From the NCBI GenBank assembly GCA_045658315.1, contig JAZOUV010000063.1:1-11638 (forward strand): 11,638 nucleotides of DNA. Direction: 5' to 3'. Positions within the stretch are counted from its first letter, which is position 1. Each line of letters opens with the position of its first letter. This DNA comes from RGIG1995 sp045658315. Lineage in GTDB: Bacteria > Bacillota > Clostridia > Oscillospirales > CAG-272. The translations under genes and the position numbers were made by a program. The notes below the pieces were generated by a model, which had not been told where the DNA came from, did no database searches, and saw nothing but the letters and a program-made list of their open reading frames with translations. Below, in pieces: positions 1 through 8,235 of the stretch.

Positions 1-1499
1 GTGGGGAACAACAATACGTCTCTGATAGATGCACTGTCTGTAAGAAGCATTACAAGTCTGTCAATGCCGAAGCCGAGACCGCCTGTGGGTGGCATACCGT
101 ATTCAAGAGCTGTAACATAGTCATAATCAACTTCAGCACCCGTTTCGGGCTCTGCTGCTCTCTTTGCCGCAACCTGCTTCTCAAAACGCTCCTTCTGGTC
201 GATAGGATCGTTAAGCTCACTGAATGCATTACCAAACTCTGTCGCATTGATAAAGTATTCAAAACGCTCTGTAAATGCAGGGTTCGATGGCTTTCTCTTT
301 GCCAAAGGACTGTTCTCAACAGGATAATCATAAATAAACGTAGGCTGTATAAGCTTTTCTTCAACATACGCATCAAAAAATTCAATAAGTACAGTGCCCT
401 TTGTCGCATTATCTTCAACGTGAACGTGCATCTTCTTTGCAACCTCACGAGCTTCTTCGTCTGTCTTCCATTCGTTGTAGTCAACGCCTGCATACTTCTT
501 AACAGCCTCGACCATAGTAAGTCTTTCCCACTTACCCATGTCGATCTCGTTACCCTGATAGTTAATAACAAGACTTCCGCAAATCTTCTCTGCAAGAAGC
601 TTATACAATTCTTCAACTAAGTCCATCATACCGTAATAATCGGTAAATGCCTGATAAAGCTCAATAGACGTAAATTCGGGGTTATGCTTTGTATCCATAC
701 CCTCATTACGAAAAATTCTGCCAACCTCATACACCTTGTGCATACCGCCGACAATAAGTCTCTTTAAGTACAATTCCGTCTCAATACGAAGGTACATATC
801 CATATCAAGCGTATTGTGGTGTGTCTTAAAAGGTCTTGCAGACGCACCGATCTCCAGTGGAACAAGAATAGGTGTATCAACTTCAAGGAAGCCCTTTGAA
901 TCAAGATAATTTCTTATCTCCTTCAAAATCATAGAGCGTTTGTAAAATGTATCTCGAACCTCGGGATTTACGATAAGGTCAACGTATCTTTGACGGTATC
1001 TTAAATCTGTATCCTTAAGACCGTGGAACTTCTCGGGCAAAGGAAGAAGCGATTTTGCAAGAAGCGTAATCTTATTGGCATGAACGGATATTTCACCCGT
1101 CTTAGTTGTAAAAACAAAGCCTTCAATACCGATAATATCGCCTATATCCCACTTTTTAAACTCAGCGTAAACAGATTCACCCTCTGCAAGTCCGGCATCA
1201 ACATCATCCCGGCGGATATAAGCCTGAATATTTCCTTCGCTATCCTGGATATTAACAAAGCTTGCCTTACCCATAATTCTTCTGCTGATAATTCTACCCG
1301 CAATCGAAACGGTCTTGCCGTCATACTTTTCAAAGTCAGCCTTTATGTCGGCAGAATAAGCGGATACGTCATATTTGGTAAGAGTAAACGGATCTTTACC
1401 TGCTTCTTTAAGTCCTGCAAGCTTTTCTCTTCTTATTCTAACGACCTCGTTATATTCCTGTTCGGTCTGTTCAACATTTGCATTTACATTGTCGCTCAT
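1..1499 (-). CDS. lysS: Lysine--tRNA ligase, class II (3' end cut by window edge)
   Basis: Charges tRNA-Lys with lysine in the cytoplasm. The reading frame opens at ATG 1499 and stays open to the window edge, giving 499 full codons. Typical bacterial LysRS is about 490-505 residues, so only a few are missing. Visible parts: an N-terminal helical segment, an OB-fold anticodon-binding domain (about residues 62-150), and the class II catalytic core. Motif 2 begins RIFRNEGMD (261-269) and continues HNPEFTSIE (272-280). Motif 3 is GLGFGIDR (474-481), followed by RDVLLFPT at the edge. The usual GGAxARPF stretch reads IGASARPF (217-224), a mild variant. An AGGTG site lies six bases before the ATG. 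The gap to greA is 45 bases, so the two are probably co-transcribed as the tail of the ftsE operon. Identity is very secure; the unseen C-terminus is the only gap. Confidence 0.97.
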   Translation of the reverse strand, partial: MSDNVNANVEQTEQEYNEVVRIRREKLAGLKEAGKDPFTLTKYDVSAYSADIKADFEKYDGKTVSIAGRIISRRIMGKASFVNIQDSEGNIQAYIRRDDVDAGLAEGESVYAEFKKWDIGDIIGIEGFVFTTKTGEISVHANKITLLAKSLLPLPEKFHGLKDTDLRYRQRYVDLIVNPEVRDTFYKRSMILKEIRNYLDSKGFLEVDTPILVPLEIGASARPFKTHHNTLDMDMYLRIETELYLKRLIVGGMHKVYEVGRIFRNEGMDTKHNPEFTSIELYQAFTDYYGMMDLVEELYKLLAEKICGSLVINYQGNEIDMGKWERLTMVEAVKKYAGVDYNEWKTDEEAREVAKKMHVHVEDNATKGTVLIEFFDAYVEEKLIQPTFIYDYPVENSPLAKRKPSNPAFTERFEYFINATEFGNAFSELNDPIDQKERFEKQVAAKRAAEPETGAEVDYDYVTALEYGMPPTGGLGFGIDRLVMLLTDSASIRDVLLFP

Positions 1500-1544
1500 C
1501 TTGTTCACCTATATTTCTAAATTACTTCTTATTTACTGCCTATA

Positions 1545-2021
1545 TTACTTCTTCATAATTTCAAGAATCTTAAATTCACGCACTCCTGCGGGGGTTTCAA
1601 CTGTAACAGTCTCATCTACCGATGCACCGATAATTGCACTTCCGATAGGAGAACGGTCACTGATCTTGCCGTGCATAGCATCTGCCTCTGTAGAACCTAC
1701 GATAGTATATTCAACCTCTTGGTTTCTTGCAACGTCAAGCAGTCTTACACTTGCACCTACATTAACAGAGTTTGTATGAATGTCGCTGTCGCTGATAACC
1801 TTAACATTCTTGAGCATTTCCTCAAGCTCAACAATTCTGGACTCAACCTTTCCCTGTTCGTCTTTCGCTTCGGTATATTCGCTGTTTTCCGAAAGGTCAC
1901 CGAAAGAAAGTGCTAATTTTATAGCCTCGGTAACTTCCTTACGCTTCGTATTCTTAAGGTAAGCAAGCTCTTCTTGAAGTTTTTTCAAACCCTCATCTGT
2001 TACAATAATCTGATTATCCAT
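1545..2021 (-). CDS. greA: Transcription elongation factor GreA
   Basis: Binds the secondary channel of RNA polymerase and stimulates cleavage of backtracked RNA, rescuing stalled complexes. At 158 residues it has normal length. The N-terminal coiled coil (about 8-75) carries the acidic tip in GDLSENSEY (41-49). D42 and E45 match the tip acids that help hold the catalytic metal in this family. The C-terminal FKBP-like domain (about 80-157) includes SPIGSAIIG. The ATG at 2021 is preceded by AGAGGAG at good spacing. It sits between the S41 protease gene and lysS, and the greA-lysS order is common in Firmicutes. Both flanking gaps are about 50 bases or less with no visible terminator, so it is probably one of the last genes of the ftsE operon. 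Confidence 0.97.
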   Translation of the reverse strand: MDNQIIVTDEGLKKLQEELAYLKNTKRKEVTEAIKLALSFGDLSENSEYTEAKDEQGKVESRIVELEEMLKNVKVISDSDIHTNSVNVGASVRLLDVARNQEVEYTIVGSTEADAMHGKISDRSPIGSAIIGASVDETVTVETPAGVREFKILEIMKK

Positions 2022-2072
2022 TTTTATATCTCCTCTTAAATCTAATATAATCTTCTATAAAATAGAAAACCT

Positions 2073-3284
2073 TTATTCGCTGATTGCATCAACTGCGGTC
2101 TTCAATTGAATATCATGCTCATAAGCAAGCTTATATATGCTTGTATTTGCGTATTCCTCTTCGAGAAATACCTCTTTGTCGGGAACAATCCCAATTCCGT
2201 CATAGCTGTCTGAAAACGGCGGAAAATACTTATTCGTAGTCATACATACAGCCGAGCCGTCGGGAAGAGGAATCACGCTCTGCATCGTTCCCTTTCCGTA
2301 AGTAGTCTCACCGACGATAACAGCCTTCTTGTAATCCTTCAAAGCCGAAGTAAACAGTTCTGCAGCACTTGCCGTACTGCCGTTTATAACAACAGCCATA
2401 GGATAATTAAATTCACTCGCGTCGGATCTAACAGATTCTTCATTGCCGTAACGGTCTACCGTCCTTATAATCGGTCCCTCGGGCAAAAGCATATCCAATA
2501 TCTCGGTTATAGATTCCAACGCCCCTCCCGGATTGTATCTTACGTCAAACACAAACCTGTCAGCTCCCATTTCAAGCAGAGCATCTATAGCTTTCTTAAA
2601 CTGCTTCGGAGTCCCTAAATCGAACTCTTCTATTCTGATTATACCCACATTTTCGCCTTGAAGTCTGTGGGTTATGGTTTCTTCAACAATGAATCCGCGT
2701 TCTATCTTAAAATCAATATTTTCAAAAACGCCGTCATTCTCTCTCATAACAGAGAATGATGCAACAGAGCCCGCCTCACCCAGCATAATATCTACTGCAA
2801 CGTTGTAGCCAACCTCGGCAACCTTCTGTCCTTCTACAATATATATCAAGTCGCCGGTATTTACTCCGCTTTCAAGGGCGGGTGAGCCACTCATTACTCC
2901 AACTACTTCAATTGCATTGTATTCGCTGTTATATATTACATTAACACCAATTCCTTGCAAATCTGCATTATTATTTGAAGTAAAAGATTCATACTGTTCC
3001 TTAGACATATAGTAAGTATATTTGTCATTAAGTGCCGCAACATAAGCCGACGGAAGTGTCTCTTCCAATACTTCCACAGGAATCTCGTTCAAAAAATACT
3101 TCTGCGTAAGCTCATTTATATATTCAAGCTTATTTTCCCAATTTTCTGCCGAATCTGCAGTCAAATCAGCAATTTCTTTTCTGTACATCTGACTTATTGC
3201 CAAAAACGTTATCTGAAAAGTAATGATAACCAAAAATGCACAAACTATCAAAAATACGGGAATACTAATCTTTTTATTTGACAT
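2073..3284 (-). CDS. S41 family C-terminal processing peptidase (CtpA/Tsp-like), membrane-anchored
   Basis: A 403-residue serine protease of the tail-specific / carboxyl-terminal processing family. Order: one N-terminal membrane segment (about 9-31) acting as uncleaved anchor, a short helical region, a PDZ domain (about 105-190, with GVMSGSPALESGV and GDLIYIVEG) and the S41 catalytic core. The catalytic Ser-Lys pair is recognisable: S306 in NGSTASAAE, K331 in YGKGTMQ and Q335 four residues later, which is the Ser-Lys-Gln spacing of known Ctp proteases. The domain should lie outside the membrane, cutting C-terminal tails of exported proteins. AGGAG lies five bases before ATG 3284. It follows the M23 gene by 20 bases, so both are surely co-transcribed. 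Ctp proteases are known in other bacteria to process or degrade peptidoglycan hydrolases; that this one acts on the neighbouring M23 protein is inference. Confidence 0.93.
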   Translation of the reverse strand: MSNKKISIPVFLIVCAFLVIITFQITFLAISQMYRKEIADLTADSAENWENKLEYINELTQKYFLNEIPVEVLEETLPSAYVAALNDKYTYYMSKEQYESFTSNNNADLQGIGVNVIYNSEYNAIEVVGVMSGSPALESGVNTGDLIYIVEGQKVAEVGYNVAVDIMLGEAGSVASFSVMRENDGVFENIDFKIERGFIVEETITHRLQGENVGIIRIEEFDLGTPKQFKKAIDALLEMGADRFVFDVRYNPGGALESITEILDMLLPEGPIIRTVDRYGNEESVRSDASEFNYPMAVVINGSTASAAELFTSALKDYKKAVIVGETTYGKGTMQSVIPLPDGSAVCMTTNKYFPPFSDSYDGIGIVPDKEVFLEEEYANTSIYKLAYEHDIQLKTAVDAISE

Positions 3285-3304
3285 TTGTTCTCCTGCTTAC
3301 CTTA

Positions 3305-4534
3305 TTATGAACGGTCAATAAATTTGGGGTGATTCAAAAGGCCGCTCTTCAAAGGATCCTGCAATACGCCGTTTATACTTATCTCAAAATGCAAGTGAGG
3401 ACCCGAAGAATTTCCTGTGCTACCCGATTTCGCTATCTGCTGTCCTCTTTTTACGGTCTGACCAACCTTTACCAAAAGAGAACTGTTGTGAGCATAAAGC
3501 GTAGTATATCCGGAACCGTGACTTATTACAACATAATAGCCGTAACTGCCGTTCCAACCTGATATTTCAACCTTGCCGTCAGCTCCCGCATATACGGGTG
3601 TTCCCGTAGGACAAGCAATGTCAATTCCTCTGTGATAATCCGTAACCCACTTCCCCCACATTTGGTAAGTACGTGTACCGTGTTTTGAAGTAAGAATGTT
3701 TTGATTTGAGGGTAACGGATAGCTGAAAGCTCCTCCGTCGTAGTAACCGCTGTGCTTTTTTGCAAGCTCTTCAAGATATTTATCAAGCTCTTGCTCCGCC
3801 TTTTTTCTATCTTTTTCAGCCTGAGCAAGCATCTGTTCTGCTTTTTTCTGGTTCTTCAGAGTATCGTCGTAAAGCTTCTGCATTTCATTAGCTTTCGCCT
3901 CAATCTCTGCCTCTGTTTTCTGTAATCCGTCGTGAACTTCTTGCTGAGATGCCTTTATCTGCTCAAGGCTCGCTTTCTCTTTTGAGAGGTTCGCCTTTTC
4001 GTCATTCATCTGCTTCATAACACGCTTATCATAATTAAGCATATTCGTCATTCGTTCAATACTTGTCAAAAAACCCGAAAGAGTCTTTGAACTGAAAAGC
4101 ATCGTCAAATAACCCATTACACCTTCCTCATAAGAGGTACGGAGTCTGTTCTTATAGTTACCGAACTTTTCATCGAGCTCGCCCTGCTTTGAAGCAATAG
4201 CCTCTTCCTTTGCAACTATAGCGTTATTATACTCTATAAGCAAGGCATTGGACAATTCTATCTCTTCGCAGAGGGCATTTATTTGTTTGTCAAGAATCTC
4301 TTTCTGTTCCATATAGCTTGCAGCATTAGCTTTTGCATCCTTAATCTGTTGCTCATAAGCCTTCTGGTCTTTCTTTAACTGTGCTATCTTGTCCTCGTAC
4401 CCCTTAACCTTTGTGTCTGTAGCCGCGGATACGGTATTCGTGTAATTCAACGGTGAAGATATAATAAATACAAAGCTGATAACAACCAATATAACCGATG
4501 TAAGCTTGATTAAGAAACTTCGTCTGTTTTTCAT
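3305..4534 (-). CDS. Secreted coiled-coil M23 peptidoglycan endopeptidase (EnvC-like)
   Basis: A 409-residue exported murein hydrolase. Residues 1-38 form a Sec signal peptide with a basic start, a hydrophobic core (about 10-28) and a likely cut after VSA (35-37). Residues 40-260 are a long coiled coil rich in K, E, Q and A. A linker leads to an M23/LytM domain (about 285-400). Zinc and catalytic residues are all present: H301 and D305 in YHRGIDIA, H349 in LYAHN, and H380/H382 in GPHLHFE. This contrasts with E. coli EnvC, whose LytM domain is a degenerate amidase activator; this copy looks enzymatically competent. AAAGGAG lies five bases before ATG 4534. It follows ftsX by 22 bases. In other bacteria FtsEX controls coiled-coil hydrolases or activators (EnvC, PcsB, CwlO), so this is the probable partner of the adjacent FtsEX. 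The partnership is inferred from context. Confidence 0.92.
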   Translation of the reverse strand: MKNRRSFLIKLTSVILVVISFVFIISSPLNYTNTVSAATDTKVKGYEDKIAQLKKDQKAYEQQIKDAKANAASYMEQKEILDKQINALCEEIELSNALLIEYNNAIVAKEEAIASKQGELDEKFGNYKNRLRTSYEEGVMGYLTMLFSSKTLSGFLTSIERMTNMLNYDKRVMKQMNDEKANLSKEKASLEQIKASQQEVHDGLQKTEAEIEAKANEMQKLYDDTLKNQKKAEQMLAQAEKDRKKAEQELDKYLEELAKKHSGYYDGGAFSYPLPSNQNILTSKHGTRTYQMWGKWVTDYHRGIDIACPTGTPVYAGADGKVEISGWNGSYGYYVVISHGSGYTTLYAHNSSLLVKVGQTVKRGQQIAKSGSTGNSSGPHLHFEISINGVLQDPLKSGLLNHPKFIDRS

Positions 4535-4556
4535 ATTTTCTCCTTTGTTAATATGG

Positions 4557-5444
4557 TTAAGCCTTGAGATTCTTTCTGAGCGATATACTGCTTCCGATTA
4601 CACCGGTCAAAACACCGATACCCACAAATCCCAACAACAAAATAATCTGTATTTCCTTGAACGGAATTATAGTAAACATACTGTAATCCGTTGCAACTAT
4701 ATCCTGTATAAACTTATAAATATATACCTGAACGCCAAACGCTATTCCCGACGAGAAAAGTCCGATAAGAATACCCTCAAGAACAAACGGTGTCATAATA
4801 AACCAGTTCGTTGCACCTACGTATCTCATTACGCTAATTTCCTGTCTTCTTCCGAACACCGCAAGTTTAATCGTATTTACTATAACGAACAAACTTACAA
4901 CAAATAATACAAGCAAGAACCAAAGAAAGAGCCAAATTATACCGTTCTTCATAGTTTCAATAGTCTCTGCGACATCGGAACGGCAATTCACCTTGTAAAT
5001 GCCCTCCGTATGCTCAAGCTCGTATTTCAACGTCTCAACTTTCTCGTTCTCCTCGTATGTAATAACCAACGACGCAGGATAGATATCACTTGTGATTCCA
5101 TCGAAAAAGTCGGGATATTCTTTTTCATACTTTGCCTTTTCTTCAGCTAAAGCGTCTTCTTTTGACACAAATTTTAAATCTCCTATATTGTCATATCCTG
5201 CAACCTTTTCTCGAATAGCCTCAATCTCTTCGTCTGTCTTCTCAAGATCTATAAACGCAACTATCTCGTTCATATCTCCGAGCGAGTCAAGATTTTCATT
5301 AAGGTTTGCAACCAAAAGTGCAAAGCTTCCCATTACTATGAGGCAGGAAACGAGAACGGTTATCGACGCTAAGGTCATAACACCGTTTCTCCAAAGCCCC
5401 TTAAAGCTCTGGCTGATAAAATACATAGCACTGTATCTTCTCAT
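4557..5444 (-). CDS. ftsX: Cell-division ABC transporter permease-like protein FtsX
   Basis: Membrane half of the FtsEX complex, which is mechanically coupled to extracellular cell-wall hydrolases rather than transporting a substrate. The 295 residues show the family layout: a cytoplasmic start, TM1 (about 22-46), a large extracellular domain (about 47-168) and three C-terminal TM segments (about 170-193, 217-243 and 266-288). The cytoplasmic loop GRRQEISVMRYVGAT (198-212) is a hallmark of the FtsX/MacB permease fold and is where the ATPase couples. The ATG at 5444 overlaps the ftsE stop in an ATGA junction, implying translational coupling and equal subunit output. It is followed closely by the M23 gene. 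Confidence 0.96.
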   Translation of the reverse strand: MRRYSAMYFISQSFKGLWRNGVMTLASITVLVSCLIVMGSFALLVANLNENLDSLGDMNEIVAFIDLEKTDEEIEAIREKVAGYDNIGDLKFVSKEDALAEEKAKYEKEYPDFFDGITSDIYPASLVITYEENEKVETLKYELEHTEGIYKVNCRSDVAETIETMKNGIIWLFLWFLLVLFVVSLFVIVNTIKLAVFGRRQEISVMRYVGATNWFIMTPFVLEGILIGLFSSGIAFGVQVYIYKFIQDIVATDYSMFTIIPFKEIQIILLLGFVGIGVLTGVIGSSISLRKNLKA

Positions 5445-6121
5445 TCAAACATTCCCCCTACTCTGTCCTCGATCATCTTGCCATCTTCAAGTCTGATAAC
5501 TCTTTCTTGGAAATGGTCAACAAGATTCTTTTCGTGGGTAATAACTACAACTGTCTTATTCTTGCTTCTGTTGATACGGCGAAGAAGATTCATCATATCA
5601 AAGCTAAGCTCAGGGTCAAGGTTACCTGTAGGCTCGTCTGCTATAATAATGCTTGGATTGTTTACCAAAGCTCTTGCTAAGGCAACTCTCTGCTGTTCAC
5701 CGCCCGAAAGCTCTCTCGGATAACATTTCATCTTATTCTGAAGTCCGACGATATTCAAAATCGCGGGAACGCGTTTTCTTATAACAGAATTAGGCTCACC
5801 GATAGCTCTCATTGCAAAAGACACGTTCTCAAAAACAGTCTTGTTCTGAAACAATCTGAAATCCTGAAAAACTACACCCAGTTGGCGTCTGTAATACGGT
5901 ACTTTATAATTGGACATACGGGCAAGGTCAAATTCGTCAACCTTTATCGTTCCCGACGTAACCTTTTCTTCGCGGAGAAGAAGCTTCATCAATGTTGATT
6001 TACCGGCACCGGAAGAACCGACGATAAAAACAAACTCACCGTCGTCTATCTTCAGATCCACCCCGTCAAGTGCCAATGTGCCGTTGGGATAGACCTTTTT
6101 AACGTTCTCAAATTCTATCAT
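5441..6121 (-). CDS. ftsE: Cell-division ATP-binding protein FtsE
   Basis: ATPase of the FtsEX complex; ATP hydrolysis drives FtsX movements that switch on septal or side-wall hydrolases. The 226-residue length is typical. All ABC motifs are present: Walker A GSSGAGKS (35-42), Q-loop Q86 in VVFQDFRLF, signature LSGGEQQR (138-145), Walker B IIIADEPTGNLD (158-169), and switch histidine H196 in VITHE. The start ATG 6121 has its best ribosome site (AAGGGGA) about 13 bases upstream, unusually far. The nearer ATG is out of frame and closes at once, so I keep 6121. It opens the operon ftsE-ftsX-M23-S41-greA-lysS and is separated from the regulator upstream by a stem-loop terminator. Confidence 0.96.
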   Translation of the reverse strand: MIEFENVKKVYPNGTLALDGVDLKIDDGEFVFIVGSSGAGKSTLMKLLLREEKVTSGTIKVDEFDLARMSNYKVPYYRRQLGVVFQDFRLFQNKTVFENVSFAMRAIGEPNSVIRKRVPAILNIVGLQNKMKCYPRELSGGEQQRVALARALVNNPSIIIADEPTGNLDPELSFDMMNLLRRINRSKNKTVVVITHEKNLVDHFQERVIRLEDGKMIEDRVGGMFE

Positions 6122-6163
6122 ACAAACATCTTTTCCCCTTAATTTTCAACTTCGTTTTAGACT

Positions 6164-6172
6164 ATTAAACCA
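6164..6172 (-). promoter_or_regulatory. Candidate extended -10 promoter for the ftsE operon
   Basis: Read on the minus strand this is TGG followed by TTTAAT, an extended -10 (TGn) element whose start point would fall near 6157 and give a leader of about 36 bases. I see no good -35 hexamer. The place where it should lie is occupied by the inverted repeat at 6174-6200. Some promoter is needed here because a terminator-like hairpin precedes it. Confidence 0.35.
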
Positions 6173-6173
6173 A

Positions 6174-6200
6174 ATATATGCTATTTTTTTGTGCATATAT
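6174..6200. promoter_or_regulatory. Perfect 8-bp inverted repeat upstream of ftsE, possible operator
   Basis: The arms ATATATGC and GCATATAT are exact complements around an 11-base A/T loop. The repeat sits just upstream of the candidate -10 element, in the -35 region. It is not followed by a T-run, so it is not a terminator. It could be a protein-binding site controlling the cell-wall operon, with the adjacent CdaR-type regulator as one candidate. It also overlaps a motif shared with the prmA-rsmE gap. Confidence 0.45.
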
Positions 6201-6234
6201 ACCTAATTTTTTATCCCCTATAAACACACCAAAA

Positions 6235-6272
6235 GCTTGTATTCATTTCCTATTTTTTGAAACAATACAAGC
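6235..6272 (-). terminator. Rho-independent terminator-like hairpin after the CdaR-type regulator
   Basis: On the minus strand GCTTGTATT pairs exactly with AATACAAGC. An inner GTTTC/GAAAT stem extends it with a one-base bulge. It is followed by TTTT and then a mixed G/T stretch. It starts about 20 bases after the regulator's stop codon at 6293. The U-tract is short, so termination may be partial and some read-through into ftsE is possible. Confidence 0.65.
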
Positions 6273-6292
6273 ATCGGCAGTCTATTTTTTAT

Positions 6293-7381
6293 TTAAAACT
6301 TGGTAGGCTTGGAGGTCAAATATTTCTGTACCATCAAAGCTACCTTGAACGTAATCGCGTGTTCAAACTCACGAAGGTCAAGTCCCGTAAGCTTTCTGAT
6401 TTTCTCAAGACGGTAAACCAGAGTATTTCTGTGAACGAAAAGCTTTCTTGCTGTTTCAGATACGTTCAGGTTGTTTTCAAAGAATGCCTGAATGGTCATC
6501 AACGTCTCATGGTCGAGCATCTCAAGTGAGCCCTTCTTGAATACTTCCTGCATAAACATTTCGCAAAGCGTGGTGGGAAGCTGATAAATAAGTCTGCCTA
6601 TGCCGAGGTTTTCGTAGCTTACTATATTCTTTTCAGTATCAAACACCTTGCCGACTTCAATAGCAATCTGTGCTTCCTTATAAGAGGTTGCAAGATCCCT
6701 GATATTTGAAACAGCCGTACCGATACCAACCGATACCTTAGCAAAGAATTCCGTGCTCAATGTATCAACTATCTGACGTGCGGTCTTTTCCATCTCACGC
6801 ATATCACAGCTATTACCCTTGAGCTCGCTTATCAGAACAACGTCCTGCTCGCCTATGCTGATAACATAATCCTTGTTCTTGTCGGGAAACATATTCTGAA
6901 TAATGTCAAAGGGCATTACATCGCTCTTGCTGTGGAACTTAATAAGGAAAACAATACGCTGAATATCGTTTGAGAAATGAAGCTCCTTCGATTTCATATA
7001 TATATCGCTGGGAAGAATATTGTCAAGAATGATATTCTTAAGGAACGAGCCTTTGTCATACTTTTCATCGTAAAGATTCTTAATATTTGAAAGAGAAATA
7101 GCCAAAATCATTGAGGTGCTTTCAGCCTTCTTGTCTTCGCCCTCTACAAATACGATATATTCAAATTTTGAGCCGTTCCCCAAAGCTCTGTATGTATATC
7201 CTTCTTTTGATACTGCACCCGCCGTGTATGCGAGCTCATCTTTAACGTTATTCTTAGATTCGCCGATCTTACCGAGTTCACTGCAGGAAATAATCACTCC
7301 GTTTTCGTCAATAACGCCTATTACTCTGTCTACGGCATCCTTCATCTGATGAATTATTCCCTGAAACAATCTGTTCGACAT
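6293..7381 (-). CDS. CdaR/PucR-family transcriptional regulator
   Basis: A 362-residue DNA-binding regulator. The N-terminal part (about 1-100) resembles a small-ligand sensor domain of the sugar-diacid type. The middle (about 140-255) looks like the degenerate GGDEF-like domain usual in this family, with VSVGIGTAVSNIRDLATSY. The C-terminus (about 292-355) is the PucR-type helix-turn-helix, with NNLNVSETARKLFVHRNTL (303-321) and the following RLEKIRKLTGLD. Named members (CdaR, PucR) control sugar-acid or purine use, but no catabolic genes are near. It lies just upstream of ftsEX and ends in a terminator-like hairpin. AAAGGAG lies nine bases before ATG 7381. The gap from rsmE is 53 bases, so it could be read through from rsmE as well as from its own promoter. 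Family is secure; ligand and targets are unknown. Confidence 0.88.
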   Translation of the reverse strand: MSNRLFQGIIHQMKDAVDRVIGVIDENGVIISCSELGKIGESKNNVKDELAYTAGAVSKEGYTYRALGNGSKFEYIVFVEGEDKKAESTSMILAISLSNIKNLYDEKYDKGSFLKNIILDNILPSDIYMKSKELHFSNDIQRIVFLIKFHSKSDVMPFDIIQNMFPDKNKDYVISIGEQDVVLISELKGNSCDMREMEKTARQIVDTLSTEFFAKVSVGIGTAVSNIRDLATSYKEAQIAIEVGKVFDTEKNIVSYENLGIGRLIYQLPTTLCEMFMQEVFKKGSLEMLDHETLMTIQAFFENNLNVSETARKLFVHRNTLVYRLEKIRKLTGLDLREFEHAITFKVALMVQKYLTSKPTKF

Positions 7382-7411
7382 TTTTTAACTGCTCCTTTTT
7401 TTCTAAAACTA

Positions 7412-7417
7412 ATTATA
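7412..7417 (-). promoter_or_regulatory. Candidate -10 box upstream of the CdaR-type regulator
   Basis: A perfect TATAAT lies on the minus strand 31 bases before the start codon. The hexamer 17 bases upstream (TGTAAA) is a poor -35 match, so this is a weak promoter call. It would add local transcription to any read-through from rsmE. Confidence 0.35.
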
Positions 7418-7434
7418 TTGTTATTTTGTATTAT

Positions 7435-8178
7435 TTACAGCTCTTTTTCATAGGAAAGACAGGAAAGAACATATCCCGAAGCCGTCTCCGTTCTGAGTAT
7501 CCTCTTTCCAAGCCCAACGGTGTTTATGCCGTTATCACGACACATCTGCACCTCTTTCTCGGAAAAACCGCCCTCGGGTCCTATTATAAATAAGTAATCC
7601 TCTTCTTTTGATGACTGTGAAACAAGCCCCTTCAAGGTCAAGGCAGCTTCGTCTTCGTAACACATAAATCCTGTGCCCTTTTTTTGTTTTATTTCAGCAA
7701 CAACGCTTTTTAAGTTAGGAAGCCATCTTACGTAGGGAACATAGCCTCTTCCACTCTGCTTTGCCGCTTCCACGGCTATTTTCTGCCACCTTGCACACTT
7801 TTTTTCAAAACCCTTTTCATCGTAACGGGCAATGCATCTGTCGCTCATAAAGCAAACTATTCCATGTGCTCCGAGCTCGACCGCTTTCTGCACTATGGTG
7901 TCCATCTTGTCCGATTTCGGACAAGCCTGATAGACTACCGCGTTATATGACGGTTCTGAAACGTTACGCCGAACATCAACTATTCTTGCCGTAACGGTAT
8001 CTGCCGAAAAGTCTTCAAGAACACATTCATACTCTTTTTTTGAAGCATCGCACACAACGATGGTTTCTCCTGCTCTCATACGCAGGGACTTAGAAATATG
8101 CTGTGCCGATTCACCGCATATCACCACCGTGCTTCCGTCAATATTTTCAAAATCAACAAAAAATCTCGGATATGACAT
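7435..8178 (-). CDS. rsmE: 16S rRNA (uracil-1498-N3)-methyltransferase RsmE
   Basis: Methylates N3 of U1498 in 16S rRNA of the 30S subunit using S-adenosylmethionine. It is a SPOUT enzyme: an N-terminal PUA-like RNA-binding domain (about 1-70) and a C-terminal knotted domain with the diagnostic IGPEGGFSEKE (199-209) and LGKRILRTETA (223-233). I start it at ATG 8178, giving 247 residues. The in-frame TTG at 8184 is rejected because the AAGGAAGG ribosome site lies seven bases before the ATG but only one base before the TTG. Its partner prmA is directly upstream, a common pairing, but here a 168-base gap with a strong promoter lies between them. It is followed by the CdaR-type regulator. Confidence 0.95.
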   Translation of the reverse strand: MSYPRFFVDFENIDGSTVVICGESAQHISKSLRMRAGETIVVCDASKKEYECVLEDFSADTVTARIVDVRRNVSEPSYNAVVYQACPKSDKMDTIVQKAVELGAHGIVCFMSDRCIARYDEKGFEKKCARWQKIAVEAAKQSGRGYVPYVRWLPNLKSVVAEIKQKKGTGFMCYEDEAALTLKGLVSQSSKEEDYLFIIGPEGGFSEKEVQMCRDNGINTVGLGKRILRTETASGYVLSCLSYEKEL

Positions 8179-8235
8179 TTTCAAACCTTCCTTTTTGTAT
8201 GATTTCGCCCCTTTTGAGGAAGCATATTCCTAAGT

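Noticed and set aside
1023..1520. 165-residue plus-strand ORF opposite the lysS start
   Set aside because: Antisense to the conserved N-terminal region of LysRS; its composition reflects the opposite strand.
8179..8184. TTG 8184 as the rsmE start
   Set aside because: The ribosome site is one base from the TTG but seven bases from ATG 8178.
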